A DNA stretch of 64,000 bases, taken from contig NZ_CP019113.1 in assembly GCF_001888805.2 (NCBI RefSeq), forward strand, positions 310,001-374,000. The letters are read 5' to 3'. This DNA comes from Enterobacter sp. SA187. Its GTDB lineage: Bacteria > Pseudomonadota > Gammaproteobacteria > Enterobacterales > Enterobacteriaceae. This document shows, piece by piece, positions 50,455 through 58,617 of the stretch. How positions within the stretch are numbered: position 1 is the stretch's first letter; each line of letters starts with the position of its first letter. The position numbers were made by a program, and so were the translations under genes. The notes beneath the pieces are model-generated. The model was not told the origin of the DNA. It saw nothing but the letters and a program-made list of their open reading frames with translations, and made no database searches.

Positions 50455-53361
50455 ATGCCTTTTACACTTGGTCAACGCTGGATCAGCGATACAGAAAGCG
50501 AACTGGGACTTGGAACTGTTGTCGCCATGGATGCGCGTACCGTCACTCTGCTTTTTTCCTCCACCGGAGAAAACCGCCTGTATGCCCGTAGCGACGCTCC
50601 CGTAACCCGCGTGATGTTCAATCCAGGTGACACAGTGACCAGCCACGAAGGCTGGCAGCTCAATATTGAAGAAGTAAAAGCAGAAAACGGCCTCCTCGCC
50701 TACATAGGTACACGCCAGGATACCGGCGAGGCGAACGTCATGCTGCGCGAAGTGCTGCTGGACAGCAAACTGGTGTTCAGCAAACCGCAGGACCGTCTGT
50801 TTGCCGGTCAAATCGACCGTATGGATCGCTTCTCGCTGCGCTACCGCGCGCGTAAGTACCAGAGCGAACAGTACCGGATGCCGTGGAGCGGCCTGCGCGG
50901 TCAGCGTACCAGCCTGATCCCGCACCAGCTGCATATCGCCCACGATGTTGGCCGCCGCCATGCGCCGCGCGTACTGCTGGCGGATGAAGTGGGCCTGGGG
51001 AAAACCATCGAAGCGGGCATGATCCTGCACCAGCAACTGCTCTCCGGCGCGGCCGAGCGCGTGCTGATCGTGGTGCCGGAAACCCTGCAACATCAGTGGC
51101 TGGTGGAAATGCTGCGGCGCTTCAACCTGCGTTTTGCCCTGTTTGACGACGAGCGCTACGCCGAAGCCCAGCACGACGCCGATAACCCGTTTGAAACCGA
51201 GCAGTTAGTGATTTGCTCGCTGGACTTCGTGCGCCGCAACAAGCAGCGTCTGGAGCACCTGTGCGACGGCGAATGGGATCTGATGGTCGTCGATGAGGCC
51301 CACCATCTGGTGTGGAGCGAAGATGCGCCAAGCCGCGAATACCTCGCGATTGAACAGCTGGCGGAACGTGTGCCGGGGGTGCTGCTGCTCACCGCGACGC
51401 CGGAACAGCTGGGACTGGAGAGCCACTTCGCGCGTCTGCGCCTGCTGGATCCGAACCGTTTCCACGACTTTGCGCAGTTTGTTGAAGAACAAAATAACTA
51501 TCGCCCGGTGGCCGATGCGGTCGCCATGCTGCTGGCAGGAAAAACCCTTACCGACAGCGAGCTGAACACGCTGGGTGAACTGATTGGCGAGCAGGACATT
51601 GAACCGCTGCTGCAAACCGCCAACAGCAACCGTGACGGCGCTGAATCCGCCCGTCAGGAGCTGATCAACATGCTGATGGACAGACACGGCACCAGCCGCG
51701 TGCTGTTCCGTAACACCCGTAACGGCGTGAAAGGCTTCCCGAAACGCGAGCTGCATACTGTTAAGCTGCCGCTGCCGATGCAGTATCAGACGGCAATCAA
51801 AGTCTCCGGCATTATGGGCGCGCGGAAAAGCGCCGAAGAGCGCGCCCGCGACATGCTCTATCCGGAGCAGATTTATCAGGAATTTGAAGGCGATTCCGGC
51901 ACCTGGTGGAACTTCGATCCGCGCGTCGAATGGCTGATGGGTTATCTGACCAGCCACCGCTCGCAGAAAGTGCTGGTGATTTGCGCCAAAGCCGCCACCG
52001 CGCTGCAACTTGAGCAGGTGCTGCGCGAGCGCGAAGGCATTCGTGCGGCAGTGTTCCACGAAGGCATGTCGATCATTGAACGCGACCGCGCAGCGGCATG
52101 GTTCGGCGAAGAGGACAGCGGCGCGCAGGTGCTGTTGTGCTCGGAAATCGGCTCCGAAGGCCGTAACTTCCAGTTCGCCAGTAACCTGGTGATGTTCGAT
52201 CTGCCGTTCAACCCGGATCTGCTGGAGCAGCGTATTGGTCGTCTGGATCGTATCGGTCAGGCGCATGATATTCAGATCCACGTGCCTTTCCTGGAAAAAA
52301 CCGCCCAGTCCGTGCTGGTGCGCTGGTTCCATGAGGGTCTGGACGCCTTTGAACACACCTGCCCGACCGGCCGCGCGATTTATGACAAGGTGTATACCGA
52401 TCTTATCGGCTATCTGGCAGCGCCGGAAAACACCGACGGCTTTGACGATCTGATCAAATCCTGCCGCGAGCAGCACGACGCGCTGAAAGCCCAGCTTGAG
52501 CAGGGGCGCGATCGTCTGCTGGAGATCCACTCCAACGGCGGCGAAAAAGCGCAGGCTCTGGCGGAAAGCATTGAAGAGCAGGACGACGACACGGCGCTGA
52601 TCAGCTTTGCCATGAACCTGTTCGATATTGTCGGCATTAATCAGGACGATCGCGGCGAAAACATGATCGTGCTGACGCCGTCCGACCATATGCTGGTGCC
52701 GGATTTCCCTGGCCTGCCGGAAGATGGCTGCACCATCACCTTTGAACGTGATGTGGCGCTGTCCCGTGAAGACGCGCAGTTTGTCACCTGGGAGCACCCG
52801 CTGATCCGCAACGGTCTGGATCTGATCCTCTCCGGCGATACCGGCAGCAGCACCATTTCGCTGCTGAAAAACAAAGCTCTGCCGGTGGGGACGCTGCTGC
52901 TGGAGCTGATCTACGTGGTGGAAGCTCAGGCACCGAAACAGCTTCAGCTTAACCGTTTCCTGCCTGCCACCCCGGTGCGCATGCTGCTGGATAAAAACGG
53001 CAACAACCTGGCGGCACAGGTGGAGTTTGAAACCTTTAACCGTCAGCTGAGCGCGGTGAACCGTCATACCGGCAGCAAGCTGGTGAACGCGGTGCAGCAG
53101 GACGTGCACGCCATTCTGCAACAGGGCGAAGCGCAGATCGAAAAAGCCGCGAAAGCGCTGATCGAAGCCGCGCGTACTGAAGCGGATGAGAAGCTCTCTG
53201 CTGAACTCTCCCGTCTGGAAGCGCTGAAAGCGGTCAACCCGAACATCCGTGATGATGAACTGGCGGCCATTGAAAGCAATCGCCAGCAGGTGATGGAGAG
53301 CCTGGCCGAAGCGGGCTGGCGTCTTGATGCCCTGCGTTTGATCGTCGTGACGCATCAGTAA
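50455..53361 (+). CDS. rapA: RNA polymerase-recycling ATPase RapA (HepA)
   Basis: A SWI2/SNF2-family ATPase that binds RNA polymerase and helps its release after termination. The 968 aa length equals E. coli. N-terminal Tudor-like domains precede the helicase core. Walker A is DEVGLGKTIEAG (about residues 178-189), the DEAH box is VVDEAHHL (about 280) and motif VI is EQRIGRLDRIGQ (about 598-609). It follows polB by 142 bp and precedes rluA by 12 bp, the same order as in E. coli. Confidence 0.97.
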   Translation: MPFTLGQRWISDTESELGLGTVVAMDARTVTLLFSSTGENRLYARSDAPVTRVMFNPGDTVTSHEGWQLNIEEVKAENGLLAYIGTRQDTGEANVMLREVLLDSKLVFSKPQDRLFAGQIDRMDRFSLRYRARKYQSEQYRMPWSGLRGQRTSLIPHQLHIAHDVGRRHAPRVLLADEVGLGKTIEAGMILHQQLLSGAAERVLIVVPETLQHQWLVEMLRRFNLRFALFDDERYAEAQHDADNPFETEQLVICSLDFVRRNKQRLEHLCDGEWDLMVVDEAHHLVWSEDAPSREYLAIEQLAERVPGVLLLTATPEQLGLESHFARLRLLDPNRFHDFAQFVEEQNNYRPVADAVAMLLAGKTLTDSELNTLGELIGEQDIEPLLQTANSNRDGAESARQELINMLMDRHGTSRVLFRNTRNGVKGFPKRELHTVKLPLPMQYQTAIKVSGIMGARKSAEERARDMLYPEQIYQEFEGDSGTWWNFDPRVEWLMGYLTSHRSQKVLVICAKAATALQLEQVLREREGIRAAVFHEGMSIIERDRAAAWFGEEDSGAQVLLCSEIGSEGRNFQFASNLVMFDLPFNPDLLEQRIGRLDRIGQAHDIQIHVPFLEKTAQSVLVRWFHEGLDAFEHTCPTGRAIYDKVYTDLIGYLAAPENTDGFDDLIKSCREQHDALKAQLEQGRDRLLEIHSNGGEKAQALAESIEEQDDDTALISFAMNLFDIVGINQDDRGENMIVLTPSDHMLVPDFPGLPEDGCTITFERDVALSREDAQFVTWEHPLIRNGLDLILSGDTGSSTISLLKNKALPVGTLLLELIYVVEAQAPKQLQLNRFLPATPVRMLLDKNGNNLAAQVEFETFNRQLSAVNRHTGSKLVNAVQQDVHAILQQGEAQIEKAAKALIEAARTEADEKLSAELSRLEALKAVNPNIRDDELAAIESNRQQVMESLAEAGWRLDALRLIVVTHQ

Positions 53362-53373
53362 CCGGAGCCTGCA

Positions 53374-54033
53374 ATGTTGATGGAACCCTACAATCCGCCG
53401 CAGGATCCGTGGCTGGTCATTCTGTATCAGGATGAGCACATTATGGTGGTCAACAAGCCGAGCGGCCTGTTGTCCGTGCCCGGACGTCTTGACGAGCATA
53501 AAGACAGCGTGATGACGCGTATTCAGCGCGATTATCCGCAGGCTGAATCCGTCCATCGTCTGGATATGGCTACCAGCGGCGTGATTGTGGTGGCGCTGAA
53601 CAAAGCCGCTGAGCGCGAGCTTAAGCGGCAATTCCGCGAGCGTGAGCCGAAGAAGCAGTATGTGGCGCGCGTGTGGGGCCATCCGGCAAAAGAAGAGGGT
53701 CTGGTGGATTTACCGCTGATTTGCGACTGGCCGAATCGCCCGCTGCAAAAAGTGTGTTATGAAACCGGGAAACCGGCGCAGACGGAATATCGTGTGCTGG
53801 AGTATGCGGCGGACAACAGCGCGCGCGTAGAGTTAAAGCCGATCACCGGGCGTTCCCACCAGCTGCGTGTGCATATGCAGGCGCTGGGGCATCCGATCTT
53901 AGGCGATCGGTTTTACGCCACACCTGACGCGCTGGCGATGGCCCCGCGCCTGCAACTGCATGCGGAAATGCTGACCATCACCCATCCGGCTTTTGGCAAC
54001 AGTATGACGTTTAAAGCGCCGGCAGATTTTTGA
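53374..54033 (+). CDS. rluA: 23S rRNA/tRNA pseudouridine synthase RluA
   Basis: A dual-specificity pseudouridine synthase that modifies position 746 of 23S rRNA and position 32 of several tRNAs. The 219 aa length equals E. coli. The catalytic Asp is D64 in the HRLDMATSG motif. KPSGLLSVPGR and the C-terminal GRSHQLRVHMQALGHPILGD segment are characteristic. It is probably co-transcribed with rapA. In E. coli djlA follows; here the next gene is yggN, so a rearrangement junction lies just after the stop. Confidence 0.97.
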   Translation: MLMEPYNPPQDPWLVILYQDEHIMVVNKPSGLLSVPGRLDEHKDSVMTRIQRDYPQAESVHRLDMATSGVIVVALNKAAERELKRQFREREPKKQYVARVWGHPAKEEGLVDLPLICDWPNRPLQKVCYETGKPAQTEYRVLEYAADNSARVELKPITGRSHQLRVHMQALGHPILGDRFYATPDALAMAPRLQLHAEMLTITHPAFGNSMTFKAPADF

Positions 54034-54035
54034 AA

Positions 54036-54128
54036 CTCCCCTCACCCTGACCCTCTCCCCAGGGAGAGGGGACCAGCCGGCGGATGATTTCTCCCTCTCC
54101 CTCCGGGAGAGGGCTGGGGTGAGGGGAA
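54036..54128. repeat. Double-hairpin palindromic element at the rluA/yggN junction
   Basis: The outer arms are CCCCTCACCC and GGGGTGAGGGG. Inside are two hairpins of the type CCCTCTCCC-GGGAGAGGG. The element fills the whole gap between the convergent rluA and yggN. A single hairpin of the same family lies between fau and serA. Confidence 0.85.
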
Positions 54129-54133
54129 AAACC

Positions 54134-54853
54134 TTACTTCAGCCCGCTGACCAGCGCTTTGCGGCTTTCTTCCAGCGACACCACGCGGCTGCACACGGCT
54201 TTGCCGAACTGTTCAAAATCAGCTTCCTGATTCTTCCATTCGTTCTGGATCGCGGTCTGTAATCCGCCGAGGCTGCCGAGCACGCCCTGCAACGGATTGC
54301 CGCCGCCTTTCAGCACGGCTTTCGCGCCCATCTCATTGATGCTGTCCTGCAGGATGCCGCCCATCGCCTGATTAACCAGCTGCTGGCCGTTAGCACGCAC
54401 GTCATCAATGGCTTTGTAATGGAAGGTGATGCCGTCAGGACGACGCTCAAGAATGCGGTTCATCTGCTCTTTTAACTGCGCGTCGAGTTTGGTGAGGCGA
54501 CCGCGCATATTGCTGCTTTCACCCACTTCTTTAGCGATGATGTTATCAAGCGCCACGCGGCCTTTTTCGACGCGGCTACGCGCACCGTCGTCGATCCACG
54601 GCAGCGCCGTGCGTAAATCCGCCTGATAATCTTTCGCCTGCTCGCGCTGGGCGGCGCTCAGGCTGTATTGCTTGCCGTTAAACATCACGTTGCCGTCCGG
54701 CGTCATCACCAGATTGCCGTTCTCGCCTTTCACCTGCACGGTTTGCGGGCTTACCACCACGTCATCACGCGGCGTGACGCTACATTTATATTCAGCCTGT
54801 GCGGTAAATGCGGTTACCGTCAGGGCAGCCGCCAGCAGCGTTTTGCGCAACAT
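54134..54853 (-). CDS. yggN: DUF2884 periplasmic protein YggN
   Basis: A 239 aa protein, the same length as E. coli YggN, with a signal peptide (MLRKTLLAAALTVTAFTAQA, residues 1-20). The start chosen is the ATG giving that peptide; 22 upstream in-frame codons cross the yggL terminator and are not coding. The mature part is a DUF2884 domain of unknown function, with two cysteines (CSV and VCSRV) that could form a disulfide in the periplasm. It lies after yggL on the same strand, separated by a hairpin. Confidence 0.9.
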   Translation of the reverse strand: MLRKTLLAAALTVTAFTAQAEYKCSVTPRDDVVVSPQTVQVKGENGNLVMTPDGNVMFNGKQYSLSAAQREQAKDYQADLRTALPWIDDGARSRVEKGRVALDNIIAKEVGESSNMRGRLTKLDAQLKEQMNRILERRPDGITFHYKAIDDVRANGQQLVNQAMGGILQDSINEMGAKAVLKGGGNPLQGVLGSLGGLQTAIQNEWKNQEADFEQFGKAVCSRVVSLEESRKALVSGLK

Positions 54854-54876
54854 AAAAACTCCTTCAGAGACAAAAT

Positions 54877-54896
54877 GGGCCGGCATGTGCCGGCCC
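54877..54896. terminator. Hairpin between yggL and yggN
   Basis: GGGCCGGCA, TG loop, TGCCGGCCC; a perfect nine-base-pair stem followed by ATTTTGT on the yggL strand. It is probably a partial terminator after trmB-yggL. Confidence 0.7.
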
Positions 54897-54909
54897 TTTC
54901 GGTATGTAC

Positions 54910-55236
54910 TTAGTCCCACCAGACGTCAAAAAGTTCGCTGATGCGGACATCGTCGAACTTACGATCTTCGAGCCATTTACGCACAATGGCCTGGTGCTCT
55001 TCAGTGCATTTGCCGATTTCCTGTTTGCAAATCAGCCCTTCCCACACCAGATAACCGCTGCCGTCAAACGCCAGTTTGTTCGGCTCGATCACTTCATTGA
55101 TGAAGTCATCCACGGTCTGGTCAATCTGCTCTTCACTGGTGCCTTCCGGGAAACGCCATGCGACGGAAAAGCCTAATTCCTGAAACTCGTCGATATGCAT
55201 TTTCTTACGCAGACGACGGCTACGGTTCGTTGCCAT
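54910..55236 (-). CDS. yggL: YggL family 50S ribosome-binding protein
   Basis: A 108 aa basic-to-acidic protein (MATNRSRRLRKKMHIDEFQE at the start). E. coli YggL has been found to associate with the 50S ribosomal subunit; the name of the DUF469 family reflects this. Its ATG overlaps the trmB stop by one base (TAATG), so the two genes are translationally coupled. The frame extends 10 codons upstream, inside trmB, and that part is not used. Confidence 0.93.
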   Translation of the reverse strand: MATNRSRRLRKKMHIDEFQELGFSVAWRFPEGTSEEQIDQTVDDFINEVIEPNKLAFDGSGYLVWEGLICKQEIGKCTEEHQAIVRKWLEDRKFDDVRISELFDVWWD

Positions 55237-55955
55237 TATTTCACCCTCTCGAACATTAAGTCCCATACGCCGTGACCAAGACGATGGCCACGCTGTTCAA
55301 ATTTGGTTACCGGACGCGATTCAGGACGCGGCACATAGTCATTGCTGGCGGACTGGTTTTTATAGCCGTCCAGCGATGACATCACTTCCAGCATGTGTTC
55401 TGCATAGGCTTCCCAGTCGGTTGCCATATGGAATACGCCGCCCAGCTTCAGTTTGCTTTTCACCAGTTCCGCAAACGGCGGCTGAACGATACGGCGTTTA
55501 TTATGACGTGCTTTATGCCATGGGTCAGGGAAAAAGAGCTGTACCATGGTTAAAGAATTGTCAGGGATCATTTTGTGCAGCACTTCTACCGCGTCGTGGC
55601 ACATCACGCGCAGGTTCTCGACACCCTCTTCATGGGCAGTGGCAAGACAAGCGCCCACACCCGGCGAATGCACTTCAATGCCGAGGAAATTCTGCTCCGG
55701 CTTCGCTTTCGCCATAGTGACCAGCGATGCCCCCATGCCGAACCCTATCTCCAGCGTAACCGGCGCGTCGCGGCCGAACAGCGCAGCGAAATCCAGCGGT
55801 TCTTCGGTGAACTCCACGCCCATCACCGGCCAGAAGTTTTCCAGCGCGTGCTCCTGACCTTTCGTCAGACGCCCCTGGCGGCGGACAAAGCTGCGAATAC
55901 GGCGCAGCGGGCGACCGTTTTCATCAAATTCCGGTGAAATGACGTCGTTCTTCAT
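55236..55955 (-). CDS. trmB: tRNA (guanine-N7-)-methyltransferase TrmB
   Basis: TrmB places 7-methylguanosine at position 46 in the variable loop of many tRNAs. The 239 aa length equals E. coli from MKNDVISPEFDENG. The SAM-binding motif is LEIGFGMGASLV (about residues 66-77), and the family catalytic region is FFPDPWHKARHNKRR (about residues 140-154). It is divergent from mutY with only about 150 bp between the start codons. Confidence 0.96.
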   Translation of the reverse strand: MKNDVISPEFDENGRPLRRIRSFVRRQGRLTKGQEHALENFWPVMGVEFTEEPLDFAALFGRDAPVTLEIGFGMGASLVTMAKAKPEQNFLGIEVHSPGVGACLATAHEEGVENLRVMCHDAVEVLHKMIPDNSLTMVQLFFPDPWHKARHNKRRIVQPPFAELVKSKLKLGGVFHMATDWEAYAEHMLEVMSSLDGYKNQSASNDYVPRPESRPVTKFEQRGHRLGHGVWDLMFERVK

Positions 55956-56101
55956 AAATATGTCTGCTTGTGAGAGTGTTCGGGAAACGGGCATTATCCA
56001 AAGTTAGTTGCCGGATGCAAGCACCGGAAACTTCTGGTTTACACCTCTGTGCCGCTGTGCTGCAATCTGGCTCCTCCAAATCGTTACCCGGAATCCCTGC
56101 T

Positions 56102-57160
56102 TTGACCTTAAACGCGTCGCAATTTTCAGCCCAGGTGCTGGAGTGGTATGACAAATACGGGCGTAAAACTCTGCCCTGGCAACTCGAAAAAACGCCCTAC
56201 AAAGTATGGCTCTCTGAGGTGATGTTGCAACAAACGCAGGTCACCACCGTGATCCCCTACTTTGAGCGCTTTATGGCGCGCTTCCCGACGGTGACGGATT
56301 TAGCCAATGCGCCCCTTGATGAGGTGCTGCACCTGTGGACCGGCCTTGGCTATTACGCCCGCGCGCGCAATCTGCATAAGGCAGCGCAGCAGGTGGCGAC
56401 GCTGCATCACGGACAGTTCCCGGACACCTTTGAGGAAGTGGCGGCGCTGCCCGGCGTCGGGCGCTCTACCGCCGGGGCGATTTTATCCCTGTCGCTCAAT
56501 AAACATTTCCCGATCCTCGACGGCAACGTGAAGCGCGTGCTGGCCCGCTGCTACGCGGTCGGCGGCTGGCCAGGTAAAAAAGAGGTGGAAAAACGCCTGT
56601 GGGACATCAGCGAACAGGTGACGCCCGCCGAGGGCGTGGCGCGCTTTAACCAGGCGATGATGGATTTAGGGGCGATGGTCTGCACCCGTTCAAAACCGAA
56701 GTGCTCGCTTTGTCCGCTCAATAATGGCTGCGAAGCGTATCAACATGAGAGCTGGGCGCTGTATCCGGGCAAAAAACCGAAGCAGACGCTGCCGGAGCGC
56801 ACCGGCTATTTTCTGATGCTTCAGCACGGCGACGAGGTGTTTCTGGCCCAGCGTCCGCCGGTCGGCCTGTGGGGGGGATTATTCTGCTTTCCGCAGTTCG
56901 AAGATGAAGACAGTCTGCGTCACTGGCTGGCAGAACGTCAGATTAGCGCCGATACTCTCAGCCAGTTAACGGCGTTTCGCCATACTTTCAGCCATTTCCA
57001 TCTGGATATTGTGCCAATGTGGCTTCCCGTGTCCTCATTCACCGCATGCATGGATGAAGGAGCGGGTCTCTGGTATAACTTAGCGCAACCGCAATCCGTC
57101 GGACTGGCGGCGCCCGTTGAGCGCCTGTTACAGCAATTACGTACCGGCGCCGCTGTATAG
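56102..57160 (+). CDS. mutY: Adenine DNA glycosylase MutY
   Basis: MutY removes adenine mispaired with 8-oxoguanine. The recognisable protein begins at NASQFSAQVLEWYDKYG. The residue matching the E. coli ATG is not a start here, so the best in-frame start is TTG 56,102 (352 aa; E. coli 350); the reading frame stays open to 55,970. Catalytic Glu is in EVMLQQTQV and Asp in LDGNVKRVLAR, the helix-hairpin-helix is LPGVGRSTAGAIL, and the iron-sulfur Cys pattern is CTRSKPKCSLCPLNNGC. A C-terminal NUDIX-like domain recognises 8-oxoG. yggX and mltC follow. Confidence 0.93.
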   Translation: MTLNASQFSAQVLEWYDKYGRKTLPWQLEKTPYKVWLSEVMLQQTQVTTVIPYFERFMARFPTVTDLANAPLDEVLHLWTGLGYYARARNLHKAAQQVATLHHGQFPDTFEEVAALPGVGRSTAGAILSLSLNKHFPILDGNVKRVLARCYAVGGWPGKKEVEKRLWDISEQVTPAEGVARFNQAMMDLGAMVCTRSKPKCSLCPLNNGCEAYQHESWALYPGKKPKQTLPERTGYFLMLQHGDEVFLAQRPPVGLWGGLFCFPQFEDEDSLRHWLAERQISADTLSQLTAFRHTFSHFHLDIVPMWLPVSSFTACMDEGAGLWYNLAQPQSVGLAAPVERLLQQLRTGAAV

Positions 57161-57184
57161 CGCTGAGATGAAAGAGGAATTTTT

Positions 57185-57454
57185 ATGAGCAGAACCATTT
57201 TTTGTACCTTCCTGGGCCGTGAAGCGGAAGGTCAGGATTTCCAGCTTTATCCGGGCGACGTCGGTAAGCGCATCTATAACGAGATTTCCAAAGAAGCCTG
57301 GGCGCAGTGGCAGCAGAAGCAGACCATGCTCATCAACGAAAAGAAACTCAATATGATGAACCTGGAGCACCGTAAACTTCTGGAGCAGGAGATGATCAAC
57401 TTCCTGTTCGAAGGTAAAGACGTGCACATCGAAGGCTATAAGCCGCAGGAATAA
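57185..57454 (+). CDS. yggX: Fe(II)-trafficking protein YggX
   Basis: YggX protects iron-sulfur proteins and limits oxidative damage; it has been proposed to traffic iron. The 89 aa protein is two residues shorter than E. coli at the C-terminus. The N-terminal SRTIFCTFLGREAEGQDF includes the conserved Cys, and KEAWAQWQQKQTMLINE is the central helix. It is 24 bp downstream of mutY, which itself needs a 4Fe-4S cluster, and is followed by a terminator. Confidence 0.95.
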   Translation: MSRTIFCTFLGREAEGQDFQLYPGDVGKRIYNEISKEAWAQWQQKQTMLINEKKLNMMNLEHRKLLEQEMINFLFEGKDVHIEGYKPQE

Positions 57455-57464
57455 GAATAACATT

Positions 57465-57485
57465 GCCGGGGTAACCCGGCTTTTT
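57465..57485 (+). terminator. Intrinsic terminator after yggX
   Basis: GCCGGG, GTAA loop, CCCGGC, TTTTT. mltC starts 35 bp later, so read-through is likely in part. Confidence 0.85.
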
Positions 57486-57519
57486 CACTTATAACACCAA
57501 CACAACACGCACCTGCGGA

Positions 57520-58605
57520 ATGATGAAAAAATATTTAGCGTTTGCCCTGATCGCGCCGTTACTCATCTCGTGTTCCAGTTCCAACAATAAGGGCGATAGC
57601 TATAACGAAGCCTGGGTAAAGGACACCAACGGTTTTGACATTCTGATGGGGCAGTTCGCCCATAACATCGAAAATATCTGGGGATTTAACGAAGTCCTGA
57701 TTGCCGGCCCCAAGGACTACGTTAAGTACACCGATCAGTACCAGACCCGCAGCCACATCAACTTTGATGACGGCTCGATCACCATCGAAACCATCGCCGG
57801 GACAGATCCTGCGGCGCACCTGCGCAAGGCGATCATCAAGACGCTGTTGATGGGTGACGATCCCGGCTCTATCGACCTCTATTCCGATGTCGATGACATT
57901 CCTATTTCCAAACAGCCGTTCCTCTACGGACAGGTAGTGGATAACAATGGCGAGGCCATTCGCTGGCAGTGGCGCGCGGCACGTTACGCGGATTATCTGC
58001 TGCAAACGCGCATGAAAAGCCGGCAGAACGGGCTGAAAGTGATCTACAGCGTGACCATTAATCTGGTGGCGAACCACCTGGATAAACGCGCCCATAAATA
58101 CACCGGCATGGTGCGTCAGGCGTCACGCAAGTATGGCGTCGATGAATCGCTTATCCTGGCCATTATGCAGACCGAATCCTCCTTTAACCCGTACGCCGTC
58201 AGCCGCTCCGATGCGCTGGGGCTGATGCAGGTTGTCCAGCACAGCGCCGGGAAAGACGTGTTCCGCGCCCAGGGTCGCTCCGGGATGCCGGACCGCAACT
58301 TCCTGTTCGATCCGGCGAGTAATATTGATACCGGCACGGCTTATCTGGCGATGCTGAACAATGTTTATCTGTCCGGCATTACCAACCCGACCTCACGGCG
58401 TTATGCGGTGATCACCGCCTATAACGGCGGCGCGGGCAGCGTGCTGCGGGTGTTCTCCAGCGATAAGGTGCAGGCGGCGAACATTATTAACCGCATGACG
58501 CCGGGGGATGTGTACGAAGCACTCACCACGCGGCATCCGTCCGCTGAATCGCGCCGCTATCTCTATAAAGTGGATACCGCGCAGAAGAGCTATCGTCGCA
58601 GGTAA
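57520..58605 (+). CDS. mltC: Membrane-bound lytic murein transglycosylase C
   Basis: An outer membrane lipoprotein that cleaves peptidoglycan glycan strands, forming 1,6-anhydro ends. The lipobox is LLISC, with the lipidated Cys near residue 18. The catalytic Glu is in MQTESSFNPYAVS within the SLT domain (about residues 195-340), and GLMQVV and AYNGG are typical of the fold. The product is 361 aa from the first of two adjacent ATG codons; the second (57,523) matches the E. coli start. In E. coli nupG follows; here speC converges only 12 bp away. Confidence 0.95.
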   Translation: MMKKYLAFALIAPLLISCSSSNNKGDSYNEAWVKDTNGFDILMGQFAHNIENIWGFNEVLIAGPKDYVKYTDQYQTRSHINFDDGSITIETIAGTDPAAHLRKAIIKTLLMGDDPGSIDLYSDVDDIPISKQPFLYGQVVDNNGEAIRWQWRAARYADYLLQTRMKSRQNGLKVIYSVTINLVANHLDKRAHKYTGMVRQASRKYGVDESLILAIMQTESSFNPYAVSRSDALGLMQVVQHSAGKDVFRAQGRSGMPDRNFLFDPASNIDTGTAYLAMLNNVYLSGITNPTSRRYAVITAYNGGAGSVLRVFSSDKVQAANIINRMTPGDVYEALTTRHPSAESRRYLYKVDTAQKSYRRR

Positions 58606-58617
58606 GGCATTCCGGTT

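Noticed and set aside
51205..53682. 825-codon open frame antisense to rapA and rluA
   Set aside because: Same type of codon-bias shadow; it crosses the rapA-rluA boundary, no ribosome site was noticed and no recognisable domain is present.
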